64,000 nucleotides of DNA from Pyrenopolyporus hunteri. Lineage: Eukaryota > Ascomycota > Sordariomycetes > Xylariales > Hypoxylaceae. The stretch covers positions 930,001 through 994,000 of the forward strand of contig CADCXC010000005.1 in assembly GCA_902806595.1 (NCBI GenBank). Direction: 5' to 3'. The translations under genes and the position numbers were made by a program. Under the pieces are notes generated by a model. That model did no database searches, was not told the origin of the DNA, and saw only the letters and a list, made by a program, of their open reading frames with translations. Position 1 is the stretch's first letter. Every line of letters starts with the position of its first letter. This document shows, one piece after another, positions 22,315 to 34,266 of this stretch.

Positions 22315-23320
22315 TCATCCTTCGGAGCTCTCGTTAGAACTTGGTTCTGATGCTCCATTCCCGCCAACGATGGAGTTCACGAAATCTTGATACTTGAATA
22401 CCTCGCCGCGCTTGCCCAATCCGCCTGCCATGCTCTTGCTGAAAGCTCTTCTCCCGGTGAATCCACTCATGATTTTATCCACCTCGGCTGCCGTTAGGGC
22501 TCTCTCCCCCGGTTCCGGAGCGGTATGCAGTAGAGCTTCACGTAGCTCGACAAGATCCACCTGACCGCTATCATCAACATCGAACGCGGAGAACGCCGAC
22601 AGCAGTTCTGCGCTTGGGGACATCGCGGCAAGTGTCGTGGCTATCGAGTTGAGGAATACTGCAAGGGTCGTCGTCTGCGGGCCCCCTGGTGGGAAGAATT
22701 TTGATATATCGGATGGGCTAGATGGTAGTCCTATGGGTTGCTCAACGTTAGCTTCGACGTCTGTCGATCCCGAATTAGGAACCGTCCAGCGTACCGAGTT
22801 GGTTGAGCATGTCTCCTACATCCTCCCTGTTCACAATCCCGTCACTGTCTCTATCCAATATTTGGAAGCCGTCCCTGAGTACCCGAACCTGTGCCGGCTG
22901 TAGTTGTGAAAGCGCGTTCCCCTGGACTGCGGATTGTAATGGCTGTTGAACCCGTGACGCTATATGCGTGGGAGAAGTGAGAGACGGGGAGAATGGCATG
23001 TCGTGCGTCTGGCTGTACATGCGAGGGGTCTGGGAATCTGAGCTGCTGGCAGGCGACTCTACCGTGGCAGCGAATCGAGAAGGGGTATGTGCTCCGCTAA
23101 CTTTCACAGGCGACGGCGTTGGCGTCGTGTATCTCGGTCCGGACGGTGATGCTGGGGATTCCTGTCTGCGGAAAGGAGAACTTCTCGGGGAGCCGTAACC
23201 AAGAGGTGATGGTTTGTATCCTGCTGGCGTTGCCTGCTTGACGTAAGAATTTGTTTCGGTGTATTGCATCTTAAAAGGAGACGATCTATGCAGGGAGCTC
23301 CGCTGTGAAGTGGATTCCAT
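22315..23320 (-). CDS. EF-hand protein, myosin regulatory light chain-like
   Basis: Two exons (22795-23320, 22315-22730) give 313 residues. Residues 1-135 are a Ser/Pro-rich disordered region with many SP sites. The C-terminal half is calmodulin-like. EF-hand loop 1 is DRDSDGIVNRED (156-167, with Asp at position 12) and loop 2 is DVDDSGQVDLVE (226-237, fully canonical). Between them, the segment PSDISKFFPPGGPQTTTLAVFLNSIA resembles the linker of regulatory light chains, so a role on a myosin II or V heavy chain at the septum or hypha tip is likely. The intron has a GCTAAC branch site, and its removal joins MLNQLG to LPSSPSD in frame. The long N-terminal extension is typical for filamentous fungi. 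It could instead be another calcium-binding adaptor. Confidence 0.85.
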
Positions 23321-23695
23321 TACTCACCATGGTCGCGACTAAATTCCCAGGAACCGTGTCACGAATTTTTATGGGTAAACAATGTAAAAGGCGCTTCTTG
23401 GGAAGTGTGCTGGACCAGACTTCAACAAGACCCCGTGTCCCTCTCGATTGAATTCGGCTTCAAGATTGGGTATTAGCGTAAAAGTGCCCCAGATTCGTGT
23501 GTGGCCGATATTGTATCGAGTTTGAGTTCATCTAGGCCTGATGTTCCATCTCTAAATCTACCTACCCTACCCCATTGATGCATTGGTGCAGTAGCCCGTT
23601 GCGGGGCAACCACGCCAGCCCACTTACCGGATTCGGTATATAAGAGGTTTAAATACTTCAACCTCACGTGCGCGCCCAAAACCAGTTCGATACCT

Positions 23696-23710
23696 GGTAC
23701 CTAGGTAGGT
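23696..23710. repeat. spacer palindrome GGTACCTAGGTAGGT
   Basis: A copy of the dispersed spacer word, about 375 bp upstream of the EF-hand gene. Confidence 0.7.
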
Positions 23711-25570
23711 GGTCGTTGGACGCCTACGATAGATAGCCATAGAAGTCATTAAGTTCAACTTATAACCTCACGGAATTTGAAATCTTGCCACGAATTTTCG
23801 ATTACTGAGTTCCTATAGGTATTCGATCACAACATTTTGCCCGCAGCCCCTAGTCGAAGCGTCAGTACCCAATCGGGGTAGTGTAACCACTAAGACATGA
23901 ATAATTGGTTACGGACCTCTCCAAGGAGCAAGAATTACATGTTCGATAACATTACTGATAGAATTTTTATTACTAGGTTCCTGTTTTCATAGATATTTTA
24001 GGTGTTGTGTGCCGAAGAACAAATTAGCATACGCCTGTAAATTAAATATTGACAAATATCCTAGCTGCTCCGTCCTTTAGGTTTCTTTGGCTAGCCATTG
24101 AAGCTCTTTCTAGAAAAGGAAGCAGACTTGACCACCTAACAAGCCATTGCAACAACATACAACCTTTATTGCGCATCCATTCGGGATAAACGTCCGCGAT
24201 GCTACTCGAAGGTAGTATGCAGCCTAATACAATCTTAACAGACGACTGTTAAATTGAAGACTACCTAATTCAAGATCTCCTTTATATCACCGCTCATCTC
24301 GGGGACTTTGAGGGGGTCGGCTATTAGAACAATACAAGGCGTGCAACTTGCAACGGGGCCCGGATGGTATTTTTACCTAGGTACATATCTTCGGAATTCG
24401 GAGCAGGTCATAGCTGAAGAAAGCACTTCTAGTCCTCGCCAGCTATATTTAAAAACGGCCGTAGGAGTGCAGAGCTGATGTAGATCGAGTAAGCGTTTTA
24501 CAATCTAGTATGAAGTTTGTTGGAAATCATATAAGCTTCGCTAATAATATCCAAAATTTCCCTCTGGGTGTGAGGTCTAAGCGAAGGACACAGCACGCGC
24601 TTCAAGTTCAATGTCCTAGACAGTGTACTCGCATTTCTTGACATCTAAAAAGAAAAGAAGTTCGGTCAAAAATATGCTACTACGCTTATACGAACACCCC
24701 GTAAAGCCTCGCTCCCATACTACAACCCATTACCATCCCTTTGATTTCTCATCTATCCTGACTTCAGCTTACTTGTTTGCCTACCGGTCTAGATCCTTCA
24801 GCATTTTAACGTCATACAATCATGATGTTCCTTACTCCTACACCGGTAACACCCGGGGCAAGACAGAACCGGCACTAAAGGCCGATGGCCGCACCCCATT
24901 CACACCTAGTGTAGGCTATGTGGCGCACCATGGAAATATATATGTGGCTTTGGGACAACGCCGGCCAAGCAATAAATAGCATGACTGCCCCTTTTAGCTT
25001 TGACAAGATTGGTCGGTTGTCGATCAGGGCGCATGGCAGCTCGGACGTATATATATAGGTAGGTATTTACCTATATATTCGTTGTAGTCTGCATAGTAAA
25101 TATAAGCGCAAGGCTTCCGACGGTAAATGTATTTCGATAATTCGACGCCCCGCCCTTAAGCTCTGCGCAGGTAGACGCACATTGCATCGATACTACAACG
25201 ATGCGTCGTATTATTCCTTATTTCTAACTAGTTCGATACCTAGGTAGGCTCGGTGCAGCACCTGGAAGGATTTGAAGGATCGAAGCAGAAGAGAAATAGA
25301 GTTATCTGAAAGACGGATTGCACGGATGATCCTTGGCTTTGGGAGAATTAGATAAGGTTACCCGATCACCGCCGACTTACCCAGGTACTCCATGCGTCAA
25401 GAGAGAGGAGAGAGCATTGACCCATCTCAAGAAGGAACTATCGATGTTGTACAGATCCATTGAATGATGTAGGCTTGTCTCCCAATTTGTGGTCAATCGC
25501 GCCATGGCGGATCTCAATCGGCGGTGCGGTGGCAGAACTGGCCGCCGTTCGGTGGGGGGGAAGTACCTTG

Positions 25571-25589
25571 TAGGTAGGTACCTAGGTAG
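25571..25589. repeat. spacer palindrome TAGGTAGGTACCTAGGTAG
   Basis: A copy of the dispersed spacer word. The whole 19 bp can fold on itself. Confidence 0.7.
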
Positions 25590-26440
25590 AGAAAGTGGGA
25601 TACCTAAGATGCTACAAGGAGGAACTAGGTGTCTGTGTAACCTATTACCTTCTCTGTTAGAAGCGCTAGGACATCGCAAAGCGCTAACGAGGACGCTAAA
25701 AGGAGGAGACGTGAGCTAGGCACCCCTTAACCCCCAAAGCCCTTAGGCCCTACGCGAGCTAACGATTGGCCCGAATATATGATGCGAGCAGGGGTCCGCG
25801 CTCTCAGAGTCAAGGGTCTGGTTTGATACGAAACCTCTTTCGCTTTTGTCTCGTACCTTTTTCCTCCCACTCCTCAACGCCCCCCCTGTTCAGGGTGAAA
25901 TACTACCTTTTTAAGTTCAAACAACACCGAAGAGATGGCCATGTAGCGGATCATGTCTGGGCCGCCACTCTCCATACCTCCCAATTTTCATTTTCGTTGT
26001 TGTTGGTATTGGCATTGTTCATCTTCCGGCCTGATTTCTTGATTCCGTTCGGTGGTACGCACTGGACTACGCTACATATCGAGATATCTCGATACCCTCG
26101 ATAGATACCCGCGATATATCCCCCCCCCGATCATCCACGGCGAAACCCCCTGAGTTGCGAATGGCACAGCAGCGCTGATCGAAAAAAACTCCCCGCAAAG
26201 GGCCCAACGAATCGCAACCGGCCGCAAATTGACTTGGACACAGTCGCAGGACGGATTCATACTTATCCTCGGTGGGCGCATTGAGCTTTAGGCCGTCTGC
26301 AACTGTCGGCCAAGGAATCAAGGGGATCCGGTCTTAGTCGTGGGGATCAACGCGCGAAGAGCCCACCCGAACGGCGGATCCGTCAACCGGCGACGATCAT
26401 ACCAAATGAGAATACTCGAGCACTAATCGTATCAACTCCA

Positions 26441-29023
26441 ATGGCGTTCCCCCATCTTTCGCGAACAAATACCAGCCAGTCTCTTTCCAATGGCGCTTCA
26501 GGAAACCACCGCACATCACTCTCGTCATTTTTATCATCGCGCTCCGCCTCACAGATGTCTCACACTTCGCGACCTCCCCGATCTCCTCAGCCCCCTGTCG
26601 TAAACAACGACCGCACGTCGGATCCCAGTTCCAAGTCCAAGACTTCCTCGTTAGGGAGTCAGACGGCCGAATCTTCGCAGAATTCCTCTTTCTCCCCGCC
26701 GAAGAAGAGCAACGCCAATGGACGATCCCCGAGAAAGCTGCGGTCGCAGTACCCGCGGGAGTCTTCCGAGAATCATGTCGAGTACATCTTGGTCGCGTCC
26801 TTCGACATCGACCGAGGCCCTGTCATGGAACACCAGTACCCTGTCGCGATAACAGGGGACGAACATATGTTAGCCGAGCTTATGTTACCAGACCAAGTTC
26901 ACTCGCGCACCCAGGATTGGACCATTTTCTTCTTGCATAAAGACACGAGCCAAGAGGAGGACGATGAGGAGCGGAAAGAGAAAGAAGAAAGACGGAAACG
27001 CAGGAGAAGGAGAAGGGACAAGGCTGCGGGCATTATCAACGACAACGAAGCTACGAATGATGACGACGATGTGGACGATGACGATGACGACGACTGGGAC
27101 GACGACGACGACTCGACCGATTCAGAACCCGAGGGAGGAGAAGGCCCCCCTCTAATATACGTTTTAAATCTAGTCTACACGAGGCACGATAAGACGGTGA
27201 AGAGAGGTGCGGTAGTCAAGGCGATGGCTATATGCACGCGGCACCCCTTTTTGCATATCTACAAGGTCGGTTCCAATATACCCAGACGCCTTCATTCACC
27301 TTCTTCTAACTCTCACAGCCTCTCTTATTACTCGCGCTCGAGGAATATTACAAGTCTCCAGTCCCGGAGACATTAGCTATGCTCTATGACGCCGTCAATA
27401 GTATGGACCTTTCTCTAATGCCTAAGCTCAACCTGCTCGAACGACACCTGTTACAGGCTAGTAACAACCAGGATCTCTTCGTCGAGAAATTCGAACGGAT
27501 GGTGCAGATGCGGATTGCCAAGGATAAAGCCGAGGGGGTTGGCGAACCATTCGACGCAAGTAAAAGCCCTCCTAAACCACAAGGCATATCCCGAGCAGGG
27601 ACGAAAGCCCATCTCGAAGGGCAGTCCGCGTACTCAGTTCCGCGAGACACGCACGAATTTGAGAGCAAGGTTATGTATAAGGGTATACCAATACCTGTCA
27701 AAGTTCCTACCGCAATCATGCCGGAAACAGTCGGGGACTTTTCCCTTATCAAACTGATCCAAACCTTTTCGGAGCCGCACGCAAAATCGCCACAGCAATT
27801 TTCTATACACACGCATCTGACGACGAACGGGCCGGGGACCCATCCCATAATAGTACTTGCTAATGCGCTCTTAACCCAGAAGAGGATTATTTTCCTGGGA
27901 CATAATATGCCATCGGGAGAGGTTGCGGAGGCTGTGCTAGCAGCCTGCGCCCTTGCCTCCGGTGGCGTATTGCGAGGGTTCACGAGACACGCATTCCCAT
28001 ACACAGACCTTACCAAGGTTGAGGATCTGTTAAAGGTGCCCGGTTTCATCGCTGGAGTTACAAACCCGACTTTTGAGCTGCATCCGGAATGGTGGGATCT
28101 CCTATGCGATCTTCAGACCGGACGGATGAAGATCAGCGAGAAGATCGAACCCGCCCCTATAACGGAGGGCCTAGTATATTTCCAGCAGCAGAATCCGTCC
28201 TTCGCGAACATGATTAGCGGTTCTTCCAATCCAACTACGGATCTTACCGGAGACGTAATATTTATAAACGATATCCTTAAAAGTATAACAGCAAGGCGTG
28301 GCGAGCGAGTAATTCGAGCCAAGTGGCGAGACTGGGTCGTCAGGTTCACGAGGATAGCCGCAGCTTTCGAGGAGACAGTCTATGGGGCTAGCGCTTTGTA
28401 TATCGGAGGCGACGAATTCGAAACCGTTACAGGCGGACACGGATATGTATGGGCGGACGAGAACGCTAAGCAGAAGGAGCTTGCCGGTAACGTGTGTAGG
28501 ATCGAGGGCTGGAGAAATACCCGAAGCTACTACAGCTATATCCAAGTGAGAAACAGCCATCTATTAACGTGGCCAACCCATGAAACTAATAAGACGCCTC
28601 TAGGACCTCGCCAAGCTATACACCATCCGGCCCCTGAAAGGGCTTGACTTGCATCATATGCACGACCGTCTTCGGTCTCAGCGCCTGACTCCGGCCCAAA
28701 GTCGGGAGATATACCTAACGTTTGCGCAATACGTCCACTCGTACGACGAGATTAGTCTGTTGCTTTCGGTAGCGCCGGAGTCTCACGCGGGGCTCTTCTA
28801 CCTAGCCCTTGGCCTGTTCCACAAGGATAGAGATGTTAGGATGCAGACGTCGGAGCTCATCGAGCGCATCAGCGAGCACGAAGCTGGCCAGCACTGGTGG
28901 AAGAGTATGAGTCGGTTTGAGAAGCTTGCCTTCCACCGCATACGGCGGGAAGCGGAGGCGGAAGCCAAGGGTAAACTCGAGAAGGAGGGCACGAGTCCCG
29001 CTGTGGAGAAGAGGATCAGCTAA
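26441..29023 (+). CDS. afi1: AFI1, Arf3-interacting polarity protein (DENN-like)
   Basis: Three exons (26441-27265, 27319-28545, 28604-29023) give 823 residues. After a Ser-rich N-terminus (about 1-110), the segment VEYILVASFDIDRGPVMEHQ starts the Afi1 docking domain for Arf3. The domain is interrupted by a basic then strongly acidic insertion (about 180-235; runs of Arg/Lys followed by Asp). Next come YVLNLVYTRHD and, across intron 1, KPLLLLALEEYYKSP. The second half (PQQFSIHTHLTTNGP, RIIFLGHNMPSGEVAEAVLAA) is the polarity-axis stabilisation (SPA) region related to DENN/AVL9. In yeast Afi1 links the GTPase Arf3 to cortical polarity; in moulds the homologue (MesA) fixes the growth axis of hyphae. 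The intron 1 donor is a rarer GTCGGT, but all three exons are whole codons, which supports the model. Confidence 0.93.
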
Positions 29024-29471
29024 GAACTAGAGGAGATTAGGTGGGATGTTCAGACTCGGAGATGTAATCGGAAGGGGGCTGTCGTCTTTTTCTCGTCTGA
29101 AGATATCCACGGCTTCGAATGTTGATATATACCACGTAATTTGCACAAAGAACCGATTTTTGAATTTTATCCTCTTGCCGGGCTGATGCCGACGGTATAT
29201 TTATTTCAGGTCCTTTTTCTCATCGAGAAAAGAAAAATCCTTGTTGCTCTCGTGAATGATAAACTACATGTTCCCTTCTAGTTCTTGCTAGTTAATGAGA
29301 TCGTCATAATCACTATCGCAAGATCTTCCCACGCTTCGTACATAACATATCACGAATATCCGAGCAAATTTTCAATACTTGAGAAGAAATATACACGGTT
29401 TAGTGTCGAGCCCCGAATTTTCCCTTAGGTGGTTCGCGACTGAATAGGTGGCTATCGTCCTTGGGCCACTC
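29024..29471. other. convergent spacer
   Basis: AT-rich 3' flanks of AFI1 and the formylglutathione hydrolase. Nothing else seen. Confidence 0.6.
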
Positions 29472-30449
29472 TTATGCAAAAAGGTACTTGGCGGCGTGCT
29501 CAACGTGGTCCTCGGCGAAGGTCGCCATGAAGAAGTACGAATGATCGTAGTCCTACACACCAATCGTTAGTTCCAATCATCGACATATCTCATCCAGACA
29601 ACAGCCGAAAAGGAAACCGGAAATGGAAGAGAGGAGAAAAACAGAAACAGATCCACGCGAACTTACCGGCTGATACCTCAGCTCCAAACCCTGCACACCC
29701 GCCTCCTTAACCGCCTTCTCGAAGTTCTCCGGCAGCAGCTGGCCCTGCTTGTAGAAGTTATCGCCGGTGCCCACGTCGATCAGGGCGCGGAGGTCGCCGC
29801 CCTTCCAAGACTTGACCAGCTCCGTGGCGTCGTGCTTCTTCCAAACCTCCTTATCCTCGGCGCCGAGGTAGCCCGAGAAGGCCTTCTCGCCCCAGGGGCA
29901 GCGGGAGGGGTTCGCGATGGGCGCGAAGGCGCTGACGCTGCGGTACTTGCCGGGGCTCTTGAGGTAGAGGGTGAGCGCGCCGTGGCCGCCCATGCTGTGG
30001 CCGGTGAGGCTGACGCGCGCGGGGTCGAGCTGGGCGGGGAAGGCGGCGAACAGCGCGGCGGGCAGCTCGGACGAGACGTACGTCTCCATCCGGTAGTGCC
30101 GGCTCCAGGGCTCGCGCGTCGCGTCGACGTAGAACCCCGCCCCCGCGCCGAAGTCCCAGCTCTCCGTCTCGCCGGGGAGGCCCGCGCCCCGCGGCGACGT
30201 GTCGGGCCACACGAGCGCGATCCCCCGCTGGCTCGCGTGCGCCTGGAAGAACCCCTTCTCCGTGCAGTTCTGCGGCGTGCACGTCAGCCCCGACAGGTAG
30301 ATCAGCACGGGCACCTTGGAGCCGGAGAGGGCGGCGGGGGGAAGGAAGAGGTTCACGTCCATGGGAGTCCCGGTGCTGGAGGATTGGTGCTGCAGCTTGA
30401 GCAGCTTGCCGCCGAAGTTGGCGATGGTGGCTTTGGTCTCGAAGGCCAT
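29472..30449 (-). CDS. S-formylglutathione hydrolase (esterase D)
   Basis: Two exons (29667-30449, 29472-29552) give 287 residues, the usual family length. It is an alpha/beta hydrolase with the nucleophile motif TGHSMGGHGA (Ser152). The oxyanion region is YLSGLTCTPQNCTEKGFFQ and the catalytic His is in DYDHSYFF (His265), which exon 2 supplies. It hydrolyses S-formylglutathione to formate and glutathione, the last step of glutathione-dependent formaldehyde detoxification, in the cytosol. The frame stays open upstream to an ATG at 30578. That would add 43 residues with no Asp or Glu and several Arg/Lys, reminiscent of a mitochondrial presequence (see findings). I take the Met at 30449 (MAFETKATIANFGG) as the main start. 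Confidence 0.95.
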
Positions 30450-31143
30450 TTTGTGGATATATCTAGATCGCGGGGTTGTCGTGAGTTTCGAGTAGGGTAG
30501 ATATGTGGTACCTGGTGGATGGGTATACCGTGCGGCTTTGGAGATTAAAGCCGGTCTATTAAATGGAGCGAGATACACGATGACGCTATTTCTTTGACTA
30601 GATTAGACGGGGCTTGGGCTTGGGGCTTGATGTTGTAAGTTGAAGGCGACAAGGGCGAAGTAAGGAACTATGAAAGTAAGTCTACGGTCGTAGTTGCTTA
30701 AATGTAAAAATTACGATTATCAATGGTTCTAGTATGTACAAGCCAAGTGAAATTAAGAACGGCCGATGATGCGACTGCTGCATCAACGGGAGTGTTCTTT
30801 CTCTGCCCCTCAAGCTCCTCTCCCGGCAGTTTCGAATTTCTCAAGGTGAAGTGTGAGGAGGGGGAGAATTGACCCCGCCGCCGGGTCCTCAGAGAAAGCC
30901 CCATATTCTTTTATCTACCCCACATTCGAAGTATCAAGAGCGACGTCATTGGCAGCCTCTCTTCTCCCTCAGAAACTCCGAACACCGACCGGACTCCGTG
31001 ATTCATTGATACATAAATAAACGGTAGAATATCGACTAAACATTGAACATCGAATTCTGAATTTGTGTTGGTGAGGGGAGCGTTGTTTGCATTAACTAAC
31101 GCCGTTTTGGATTGCCAACGTCCTCGTCAAGTTCGTCGCCCTT
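30450..31143. other. spacer
   Basis: Holds the upstream region of the hydrolase and the 3' flank of the secreted-protein gene. No further gene seen. Confidence 0.6.
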
Positions 31144-31677
31144 CTATGCTTTCGCCGTTTCGTTGAGCGTGCACTCGAACGATGTGATGAGAGTGTCCCA
31201 CCGGATCTGGGACAGATCCCACTTTATGGGGTTGTAGAAGGAGACGGCGCCGAATGTGCAACCCGTTGGCGACGTGCAAATTTGGTCACAACGGCCTCTA
31301 TAATAGCAAGTGTTACATTAGCCAAGATGCGCGGCAACACCATAGGGGAAAATAGGGTACGATGCGATAACTTACACCTTGGGCCAGCAGTAAAAGGCGT
31401 CACCGTCGGGAGCGAAGGTCTTGGCGTTGTTGATGAGGTTATCGGGCAGCTCGTGGCAATCATGCATGGAGTAGACCTCGTAATGGCACGCGCCCGTAGC
31501 GTTGGCACCATTGCAGATTAGGACCTGCGGATTCACTGATTAGCTTCTGCTGGGTGTCGGGAATAAGCGGGCGATAGAACCTACACCTCCGATTTCTCTC
31601 TTTGCATGCGGTGCTGGGAGAGCAAGAGCGAGAGTCGCGGTTGCGACGAGGCTGGTAATAATAGTCGAGAACTTCAT
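31144..31677 (-). CDS. small secreted protein with eight cysteines
   Basis: Three exons (31585-31677, 31376-31524, 31144-31297) give 131 residues. An N-terminal signal peptide (MKFSTIITSLVATATLALAL) is followed by a short pro-part ending in a Lys-Arg site (PAPHAKR), the usual Kex2 cleavage point. The mature ~105 residues hold eight Cys with spacing C-x8-C-x9-C-x22-C-x6-C-x3-C-x5-C-x28-C and two N-glycosylation sequons (NAT, NET). LICNGANATGACHYEV and ICTSPTGCTFGAV look like a conserved, uncharacterised fungal secreted family; I know no function for it. Both introns are supported by frame: the first uses GTAGGT/CGCAG, the second GTAAGT/TATAG. It is a candidate effector or cell-surface protein. 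Confidence 0.82.
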
Positions 31678-33714
31678 GGTTGAGGCTGGGTAGAGCTATG
31701 CGGCGATGCTATGCTTCGGCGGGAAGTTGTTCGAATGGGGAGAGACAAAGCGTGTATATGTGGAAGGGATAGGTAAGGGACCTTCGCGTCTGGTTGTGTC
31801 TTGTCAGGAGCGAAGAATATATAACAGCTCGGGTAGTGAATAAAGGAAGCGGCAAGTGCAGTTTGCAGTTTCTCGTTTCCTCGGTTACAGACTGGGCTGT
31901 GGACTCTGGGTTGAAAATTGAGACTGATAATCACCACAGACGTAGGTGGTAAATATAGTGGATAGCCGGGGATTTATAGGTGATATTGATCGACAATAAA
32001 TCTCACTGAGGGAGTAGTAGATCTGGAGTCCTAGATGTGGTATCTAGGGATAATGACAGGTAATAAATTTATATTGCAAGTTTGACAGGTCGTAGATTAT
32101 TCTTAGCCTCATTCGCAGGTTCCAACGACAAACGCACCGGGTTACTTATATGCTCTTCATTACGTGGGTAGCAATCACACTAGCATCAATTTGCGGTGCA
32201 CGATCACAAGAGATAACATGTCAGGATTCCAACAGGCGCTATCTCACTCCCACATCATGCTAGGTGCGAGGTAGGTAGCTAGCTAAGGGACCGGCGTCGC
32301 TCTCCGCTCCCTCTACACACGTCTTAGCAAATCGGGTGCAATGCTGTCCGCCGATCCTCGCGAAGCCCGGAAGTAAGAAGTTAGGCAACGCGATAGATAA
32401 TGCGGTATATTGTCATACAATCCTAACGGTATGGTCTCGAGAGAAGCGGAATCCGGGGCTTCGTATTCGATGGTCATGTGATTATCCCTAAATAGGTAAA
32501 ATACGAGCTACGAGTTCAGGCGCTGAACGCAAGGACGAATGCGGCTGCATGGGCTGATATGCCCCTACCTAACAATCAGTCGACGTCATGGGTCCGGCGT
32601 GCCTTCCCGCTGGTAAGATGATTGCTGCTGACGGCCCTGCTTTGGACTGCGCCGCCTAAACGATACCTAGGTACTGATTGGGTTATTCGGCTTGGCGGCA
32701 CATGGTTTGATAGGTAGTTGATAGGGAACCCCCTTCTCCTCCCTCGACACCTTACATATTACATGCCTCCCTACCTTATCCGCCTACATATATTTACATA
32801 CCTAGGTAGGTATCTAACCTTACATTAAATAGGTAGTCACACTGCATTGGATATTTCATGCGGGAATTTATGTTTTCAATACGAACTTACCCCTATTATT
32901 TTAAGCTTAATTGGCGGTTTACATGGGCGCTGGCGAGTCGTCGGAACGGCCGAGCCAAACCACGTATGTACCCATAACCAAGGTACAGGTTTCTCAATAC
33001 AACGACATAAATAGCATGCTGTGAGTAGATGGATTATAGTATGGTAGCATTCATTCATATGAGCATTCTTAATCAGTGAGTGACATTGAATGTATTATCT
33101 TGCTTCCCGTTCTGCTGGGTATTAGCAGATTCCGGTACCAACGGTACCAACCAATTCACAGCTGACGGGAATCACTGATGAATTCGGTGAGGGAAGGTCA
33201 CCGTATCTGGCAATATTTCTCGACGTCAGCCAGCCGCTTGTCATGGGACATCCGAAATCGGCTCACCGCCCACCTCTCCTGTGTGAGGCTGACAGATATT
33301 CTGCTGAAAAGTATGACAACGGGGACCACGGCTGCTAAGCAAGGCAACCAGCTACCATGCACTTGGTCAACCAAACAGACGTTGGTTCCTCGACGCGGCA
33401 TACCCGGAGGAATTATGCTTATGGGAAAAATATCATATATTCCGAAAAGCAACCTCTAACTCCACGCTCATGCACACTTCACCAGACCATCTGACGAATC
33501 CTTGCTTCGTAGTCCTATGAATCGGCCCTATCTCGTGACGAAATGGAGGATTACTCGAGGGCGATGCTAAAAGGCGGACTAACATCCAGTCTGCAAGTAA
33601 TGGAGGGAGAGAAACTCAGGTCCAATCACTGGAGCAGCTCTTCGCACGACCAATCTTCGTAACTACGTAATGATTAGCATCAGCCTATTGTGTTTGGTGG
33701 ATGTATAAAACGTA
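31678..33714. other. 2-kb intergenic region
   Basis: No supported gene. Spacer palindromes occur near 32265-32285, 32665 and 32799-32812. Two overlapping open frames of 84-93 codons (33178-33459 plus, 33198-33452 minus) have no recognisable features. Confidence 0.55.
32799..32812. repeat. spacer palindrome TACCTAGGTAGGTA
   Basis: A copy of the dispersed ACCTAGGT word. Confidence 0.7.
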
Positions 33715-34266
33715 CTAGCCATCGGGAAGATAACGGCGGACAATCAGAGGGATCTTCTTCTCGCGTAGTTCTTTGATGGCGATCTGGAGCGGGTCCGACT
33801 CTCCTTCCAAGTCCACGAGGACGGGGGCATTCATACTATGACACACGGTCAGCGGACTACCAAGCCTAGAGCTCCTTCGATGCCATTTCCTACCTGATCT
33901 GTAGCGCCCTGGTACCCAAAACGCGAGCTCGCTCATACTTGGTCATGTACGGGGTGGTGGTTCGTTCTTCATTGGGGACTTTCTTGTCTTTGTGTGACTT
34001 GGTGGTGGACTTGGTTCGGTTTGCGGCGGCGGATGGATCACCCGAGATGACGACATTCTCTTCTTCCTCGGCGCCTCTGCGATTGAAATCATCATCTCCG
34101 TCGTCGTCTCCGTCCGGGACTTCAGGGTCGAGCTCGTCGTCAAAGGGCTCCTCGTCTTCGAACATAGGCTCGTCCCTGCGACGCGTTAGAGAACCGCAGG
34201 TCTTGCACGCGTTCAAAGTTGAACTCACACTCCGCCAACGTCGCCATCATCACCGTAGTCAGACAT
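33715..34266 (-). CDS. rpb6: RNA polymerase subunit RPB6 (ABC23), shared by Pol I, II and III
   Basis: Three exons (34229-34266, 33894-34175, 33715-33835) give 146 residues. The N-terminal half is strongly acidic (DDELDPEVPDGDDDGDDD). The conserved core is TPYMTKYERARVLGTRALQI, then SMNAPVLVDLEGESDPLQIA and the C-terminal ELREKKIPLIVRRYLPDG, which is unmistakable Rpb6. The subunit clamps the polymerase body to the Rpb1 C-terminal region in all three nuclear polymerases. Both introns interrupt codons in phase 2. The gene is head to head with TFIIIA, 470 bp apart. Confidence 0.97.

Larger units (their letters stand above)
23321..26440. other. 3.1-kb intergenic region
   Basis: AT-rich and without a supported gene. 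It carries spacer palindromes at 23696-23710, 24374-24384, around 25055-25075 and 25571-25589. A C run at 26121-26129 sits beside a cluster of TATCGAGATATCTCGATA-like inverted words (26075-26120), about 330 bp before AFI1. Open frames at 24623-24979, 25489-25719 and 25766-26104 look random. Confidence 0.55.

Noticed and set aside
23870..23920. Possible tRNA-like D-arm text (GGGTAGTGTAACCACTAAGAC)
   Set aside because: No matching acceptor stem or T-arm with GGTTCGA could be found around it.
25055..25080. TAGGTAGGTATTTACCTATATA as a transposon end
   Set aside because: No transposase, long terminal inverted repeat or target-site duplication; it matches the general spacer palindrome.
33178..33459. 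93-codon plus-strand frame with an antisense partner of similar length
   Set aside because: No recognisable family and no regular gene structure; probably chance.
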